64,000 bases of DNA from Mycolicibacterium austroafricanum (lineage in GTDB: Bacteria; Actinomycetota; Actinomycetes; Mycobacteriales; Mycobacteriaceae). The notes beneath the pieces were generated by a model. It searched no databases. It saw only the letters and a program-made list of their open reading frames with translations, and was not told the DNA's origin. Numbering within the stretch: position 1 is the stretch's first letter; every line of letters begins with the position of its first letter. The DNA lies in assembly GCF_000612725.1 (NCBI RefSeq), contig NZ_HG964450.1, forward strand, positions 552,786-616,785, read 5' to 3'. Made by a program: the position numbers and the translations under genes. Shown here one piece after another: positions 60,233 through 64,000 of the stretch.

Positions 60233-61245
60233 CGGACCAGCGCTCCTTCCAACTCGGCGGCGATCGAGTCCGCCGTCCAGGGCGCCAACAGGAAACCCGA
60301 CCGGCCGTGCCCCGCCGCGACCAGTGTGCGCTCGTCGAGCCTGCCGACGAGCGGGAGGTTGTCGGGCGTCATCGGCCGAAGCCCGGCCGCCGCCTCGGCG
60401 AACTCGTATTCGCCCAGTGCGGGCATCACCGCGCAGGCGTCGTCGAGCAGATCGCGGACCCCGCTCACCGTGGGTGCGGTGTCTCGTCCGTGCTCGTACT
60501 GCGTCGCCCCCACCACCACACCGTCGGCGCGCGGCACCACGTAGACCTGCCGTCCGTGCACCCGGGCCCGCACCACCCGCCGCGGAACCGGCAGGCAGCC
60601 GGGTCGCCAGCGCAGGCGTAGCACCTCACCTTTCACCGGCCGGACCGGGAGGCCGGGCCACAGTTTGGGGGCGTCGATGCCGTTGGCGAGCACCACCGTG
60701 TCCGCGGGGCCGACGTCGGTCAGCGTCGCCACCGGCGGCGCCCACTCGACGTCGAGTCGTTCACACTCGGCGGCCAGCGCCGCCACCACCGCCCGGTTGT
60801 CGACCGCCAGCTCGGTCTCGGCCCGGAATCCGTGCCGGATACCTTGCGCGAGAAGCGGTTCGACATCCCGCGCCGCAGTCGTCACCGTCACCGGGTGACC
60901 CTGCCCGGAAAGCCACGCCGCGACGGTCTGCAGGTCCGCGGCGTCGGCCCGGTCGACGGCGACCACCAGTGACTCGCGTGCGGTGACCACCTCCGGGGGC
61001 AGACCATCGAGAAATCCCTCCCGCCAGAGCCGAAGCGAGTCCAGACCGATCTGGAGCAGCCGCTCCTCGCCGGGCCAGCCCTCGCTGTGCGGGGCCAGCA
61101 TCCCGCCGGCGACCCACGACGCACCCGCCTCGGTGGTGCGGTGCACCCGCACGGCCCAGCCGTCCTGCAGCGCCCGCCGTGCCACCGAGAGCCCGATGAC
61201 GCCGCCGCCGACGACGGCGAGCGTTCCGCGGGTGTGGGCTGGCAC
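60229..61245 (-). CDS. thiO: Glycine oxidase ThiO
   Basis: A 338-residue FAD-dependent glycine oxidase that makes the dehydroglycine used by ThiG. VVGGGVIGLSVAR (11-23) is the FAD motif, and GMLAPHSEG and GHGRSGFLLAP mark the ThiO group. Start GTG 61245 is chosen. The ribosome site GGGAG is the end of the TPP aptamer. M. tuberculosis ThiO is about 340 residues. Confidence 0.93.
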
Positions 61246-61251
61246 TGGCTG

Positions 61252-61337
61252 GCTCCCTTCGCCGGCATGACCCGGATCAGGTGTGACGGTAAGAGCCGGC
61301 GGGCTCACTCTCAGTCCCCGTACCCGGGACTCCCGTG
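61252..61337 (-). promoter_or_regulatory. TPP riboswitch upstream of thiO
   Basis: Reading leftward: CGGGAGTCCCGGG, GACTGAGAGTGAGCC, CACCTGATCCGGGTCATGCC and CGAAGGGAG. These are the conserved THI-box blocks. GGGAG ends 7 bp before the thiO GTG, as in the thiC copy. Confidence 0.93.
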
Positions 61338-61381
61338 TGGTCGGCTACCAGCCTACGTCGCGGCGGCGCTAGCGTTCGAGG

Positions 61382-62047
61382 GTGCGTGAATCCCGCAACC
61401 TCGACAGCGCTGCGCTGTACCTGTGCACCGATGCCCGCCGCGAACGCGGCGACCTGGCCGAGTTCGCCGATGCGGCGCTGGCCGGCGGTGTCGACATCAT
61501 CCAGTTGCGCGACAAGGGCTCGGCGGGCGAGCAGCGCTTCGGCCCGCTGGAGGCCCGCGAGGAGATCGCGGCACTCGAGGTCCTCGCCGACGCGGCGCGC
61601 AGGCACGGCGCACTGTTCGCGGTCAACGACCGCGCGGACATCGCGCTCGCCGCGGACGCCGATGTGCTGCACCTCGGCCAGGACGATCTGCCGCTGACCG
61701 TGGCCCGCCGGATCGTCGGGGACCGCATCGTGGGCCGTTCGACGCACGACCTGGATCAGGTCAAGGCCGCGGTAGGTGAAGCCGTCGACTACTTCTGTGT
61801 GGGTCCGTGCTGGCCGACGCCGACGAAACCGGGCCGCCCCGCACCGGGACTGGACCTGATCAGGGCGACTGCCGCGCTGGGCACCGACAAGCCGTGGTTC
61901 GCGATCGGCGGCATCGACGCGGAGCGTCTGCCCGACGTACTCGACGCCGGGGCACGGCGCGTGGTGGTGGTGCGGGCCATCACCGCAGCCGACGACCCCG
62001 GGGCCGCGGCCGAACGGCTCGCCGGGATGCTCAGCGCTGCGGGTTGA
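61382..62047 (+). CDS. thiE: Thiamine-phosphate synthase ThiE
   Basis: A 221-residue TIM-barrel enzyme that joins the pyrimidine and thiazole moieties. [47 protein letters not shown] and FAIGGIDAE are family blocks. Start GTG 61382. It is divergent from thiO, outside the riboswitch-led transcript. Its last 17 bp overlap mutT3. Confidence 0.95.
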   Translation: MRESRNLDSAALYLCTDARRERGDLAEFADAALAGGVDIIQLRDKGSAGEQRFGPLEAREEIAALEVLADAARRHGALFAVNDRADIALAADADVLHLGQDDLPLTVARRIVGDRIVGRSTHDLDQVKAAVGEAVDYFCVGPCWPTPTKPGRPAPGLDLIRATAALGTDKPWFAIGGIDAERLPDVLDAGARRVVVVRAITAADDPGAAAERLAGMLSAAG

Positions 62048-62546
62048 CCAGCAGCGGGATCGACGCGGTGACCTCGCGCAGACGGTCCCAGCTCGCGGCG
62101 AACCCGGGATGCAGCGGCAGGTTGGCGACCTCGTCCTCGGCCACCCAGCGGAGCTCGGCACTCTCCCGGTTGGGGATGGTGGCCAACTGTTCCTCGGCGT
62201 CGGCGATGACCGTCGTGTACGTCCACCCGGACGCCTCGGCGGTGACGACGGTCGTCCGCACGGTCAGCTGATCGGCAGGCAGGCCGGCTTCCTCTTCGGC
62301 CTCGCGCACCGCCGCCTGCTCGGCCGTCTCGTGGCTGTCGCGGGCGCCGCCGGGGAGTCCCCAGGTGCCGCCCTGATGACTCCACGGTGCCCGGTGCTGG
62401 AGCAGCACCGCCGCCGATCCGCCGGGTCCCGGCGCGCGTAGCAGCAACCCGGCCGCGCCGTGCCTGCCCCAGTACGCATTGCCGGCTTCCGACACAACCC
62501 AGCCGTCACCGTCGCCACGCACGCGTTCAGGATAGGGAACCGCCAC
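62031..62546 (-). CDS. mutT3: Nudix hydrolase MutT3
   Basis: A 171-residue Nudix enzyme. The Nudix box fits G-x5-E-x7-[21 protein letters not shown] and [20 protein letters not shown] precede it. M. tuberculosis MutT3 (217) acts on oxidised or damaged nucleotides. Start GTG 62546 is taken; GTG 62522 is an alternative. A longer frame begins at 62894 but overlaps glnX. Confidence 0.85.
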   Translation of the reverse strand: MAVPYPERVRGDGDGWVVSEAGNAYWGRHGAAGLLLRAPGPGGSAAVLLQHRAPWSHQGGTWGLPGGARDSHETAEQAAVREAEEEAGLPADQLTVRTTVVTAEASGWTYTTVIADAEEQLATIPNRESAELRWVAEDEVANLPLHPGFAASWDRLREVTASIPLLVNPQR

Positions 62547-62679
62547 GGAATTCGGGGCACCTGAATCCACACGCGTCGCACGAGTACCTCTTAGAATTCC
62601 CTCATAGAAGGTCGGCGCTCGATAGAGTTGGCCGAACGACCGCCGGAAAGATCGAGACCAGGATGAGGTCCGCGCAGAC

Positions 62680-63999
62680 GTGACTGTGGAGTTGGCGCAC
62701 CCCTCGACCGAACCTCTCGCGTCACGGTCGCCGACGACACCGTCGCATCCGCGGTGGTGGTTCCTCTGGACCACGCCGGGCCGGATCCTCAGCATCGGGA
62801 TGGTGCTGGCCGCGCTGGTGGTCGGCAGCGCGTTCGCGACGTCGACGACGATCAACGACCGCCAGCAGGCGTTGACGACCGTGTTGAACCACACCGAACC
62901 GCTGGCGTTCGCCGCCGGGCAGCTCTACACCACGCTGTCGGTCGCCGACGCCGCGGCGGCCACCGCCTTCATCGCCGGCGCCGAACCGCGCGCGGTCCGG
63001 CAACGCTACGAGCAGGCCATCACCGACGCGTCGGTCGCGGTGACACGGGCGTCGAGCGGGCTGACCGAGGAGGAACTGGTCCAGCTGCTCGGCCGGATCA
63101 ACGCGCGTCTTGCGGTGTACACCGGTCTGGTGGAGACGGCCAGGACCAACAACCGGGCGGGCAACCCGGTCGGTTCGTCGTACCTGTCGGAGGCCTCAGC
63201 GCTGATGCAGCAGCAGATCCTGCCGGACGCGCAGCGGCTCTACGAGGAGACCTCGGCCCGGGTGGACGCCGAGACCACCGCGTCGACCCGGATCCCGACA
63301 CCGGTGATCCTGGTGGTCGTCGCGACGCTGTTGTTCGGGGTGTTCGCCAACCGCTGGCTGGCCAAACGCACGCGCCGGCGCGTCAACATCGGCTTCGTCG
63401 CGGGTGGGCTGGCGGTGTTGATCATGCTGATCTGGGTCGGTACGGCCCTGGTGATCTCGACCAGCGACAGCCGCAGCGCCAAGGAGACCGCGGCCGAGTC
63501 GCTCAAGACTGTGACGACGCTGGCGATCACCGCACAGCAGGCGCGCGCCGACGAAACCCTGTCGTTGATCCGCCGGGGTGACGAGAATCTGCGCAAGCAG
63601 TCGTACTACCAACGCATCGACGACATGAAGCAGCAGCTGGCGCGTTATCTGTCGCGCGACGATTCGATCGACAAGACCGATCTGGCCGACGCCGGGGCGC
63701 TGCTGGACCGGTGGCGCGCCGCCGACGACCGGATCTCCGCGTACATCGCCGTCGGCAACTACCAGGCCGCGACGCAGGTGGCGTTGGGCACCGGCGAGGA
63801 CGACTCCACACCGGCGTTCGACAAGCTCGACGCGGCGTTGACCAAGGGCATCGACCAGAGCCGGACCCAGTTGCGCAATGACATCGTCAACGCCCGCCGG
63901 GTGCTGTCGGGGGCGACGGTCGGCGCCGCGGCGCTGTCGATCGTGGCGGCCGTGGCGGTGGCGTTGGGGATCTGGCCGAGATTGAGCGAGTACCGGTGA
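62680..63999 (+). CDS. glnX: Membrane sensor protein GlnX
   Basis: A 439-residue protein. Helix 1 (about 33-53) is followed by a large helical outer domain (about 55-207), two helices (about 208-228 and 234-260), a second outer domain, and a last helix (about 411-431). In M. tuberculosis Rv0412c (also 439) passes the amino acid signal sensed by GlnH to the kinase PknG. glnH and pknG would lie just beyond the window. Start GTG 62680; it ends at 63999, one base before the window's end. Confidence 0.9.
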   Translation: MTVELAHPSTEPLASRSPTTPSHPRWWFLWTTPGRILSIGMVLAALVVGSAFATSTTINDRQQALTTVLNHTEPLAFAAGQLYTTLSVADAAAATAFIAGAEPRAVRQRYEQAITDASVAVTRASSGLTEEELVQLLGRINARLAVYTGLVETARTNNRAGNPVGSSYLSEASALMQQQILPDAQRLYEETSARVDAETTASTRIPTPVILVVVATLLFGVFANRWLAKRTRRRVNIGFVAGGLAVLIMLIWVGTALVISTSDSRSAKETAAESLKTVTTLAITAQQARADETLSLIRRGDENLRKQSYYQRIDDMKQQLARYLSRDDSIDKTDLADAGALLDRWRAADDRISAYIAVGNYQAATQVALGTGEDDSTPAFDKLDAALTKGIDQSRTQLRNDIVNARRVLSGATVGAAALSIVAAVAVALGIWPRLSEYR

Positions 64000-64000
64000 T

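Overview
The window is high-GC actinobacterial DNA. Gene content and order point to a mycobacterium, probably a fast-growing (Mycolicibacterium-type) species. The best evidence is a backbone that follows, gene by gene, the M. tuberculosis segment from Rv0440 (groEL2) down to Rv0412c (glnX): groEL2, an SDR, moeA, psd, pssA, a Cdc48-like ATPase, a LON-domain protein, a YbdK-type ligase, sodC, virR, a DUF3263 protein, def, a GNAT protein, xthA, thiC, thiD, a hydrolase, a DUF4190 protein, lpqL, thiG, thiS, thiO, thiE, mutT3 and glnX. Several blocks that I do not recall from M. tuberculosis at these positions interrupt the backbone. These identities rest on reading translated motifs, lengths and gene order; no database search was run.

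Layout. 1-8.7 kb: the end of a drug-efflux-type ABC operon, a membrane protein, then a leftward run (VOC protein, DinB protein, PAP2 phosphatase, aldehyde dehydrogenase, polyphosphate kinase 2), a D-aminoacylase and a PNPOx-like protein. 8.7-10.5 kb: groEL2 with its own terminator and two CIRCE (HrcA) operators. 10.5-18.5 kb: an accessory block between groEL2 and the conserved SDR, with a TetR regulator and a second SDR, a secreted PE-PPE-domain hydrolase, a cupin, an SF2 helicase, a HAD phosphatase and a YdbS/YdbT-like pair. 18.5-24.4 kb: SDR-moeA-psd-pssA-AAA ATPase. 24.4-33.5 kb: a DUF1707 membrane protein behind a large inverted repeat, then a cation homeostasis cluster (K+/H+ antiporter, RCK protein, six-gene Mrp antiporter). 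33.5-40 kb: methyltransferase; LON/ybdK/sodC/virR/DUF3263 leftward; def/GNAT/xthA rightward. 40-43.6 kb: a small accessory island with a tandem-repeated 3' end, a decayed DUF222/HNH gene, an orphan gene and an MFS exporter. 43.7-47.5 kb: TPP riboswitch plus thiC-thiD-hydrolase-DUF4190 protein. 47.5-52.9 kb: a flavin monooxygenase, a double-TetR regulator, and divergent amino-acid and nucleobase permeases. 52.9-61.3 kb: a leftward chain behind a second TPP riboswitch (thiO-thiS-thiG-GDSL-ABC-ABC-hydrolase-lpqL-lpqL paralog). 61.4-64 kb: thiE, mutT3 and glnX.

How the genes work together. The two riboswitches put both halves of thiamine synthesis under TPP feedback: the pyrimidine branch (thiC, thiD) and the thiazole branch (thiO, thiS, thiG). 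In both, the ribosome binding site is the end of the aptamer. psd and pssA make phosphatidylethanolamine. The Mrp complex, the antiporter and the RCK protein form a Na+/K+/pH module. sodC, virR and ybdK sit in one leftward run and act on the envelope or in redox defence. The least explained elements are a pair of related palindromic intergenic repeats at 1.6 and 25.0 kb, a 27-nt tandem repeat that duplicates a gene's 3' end and stop codon, a 50-bp inverted repeat before the DUF1707 gene, and a 14-bp perfect palindrome inside the 22-bp gap between the double-TetR gene and the permease. I saw no tRNA, rRNA, CRISPR array or intact insertion sequence, and no stretch over 300 bases without a gene.
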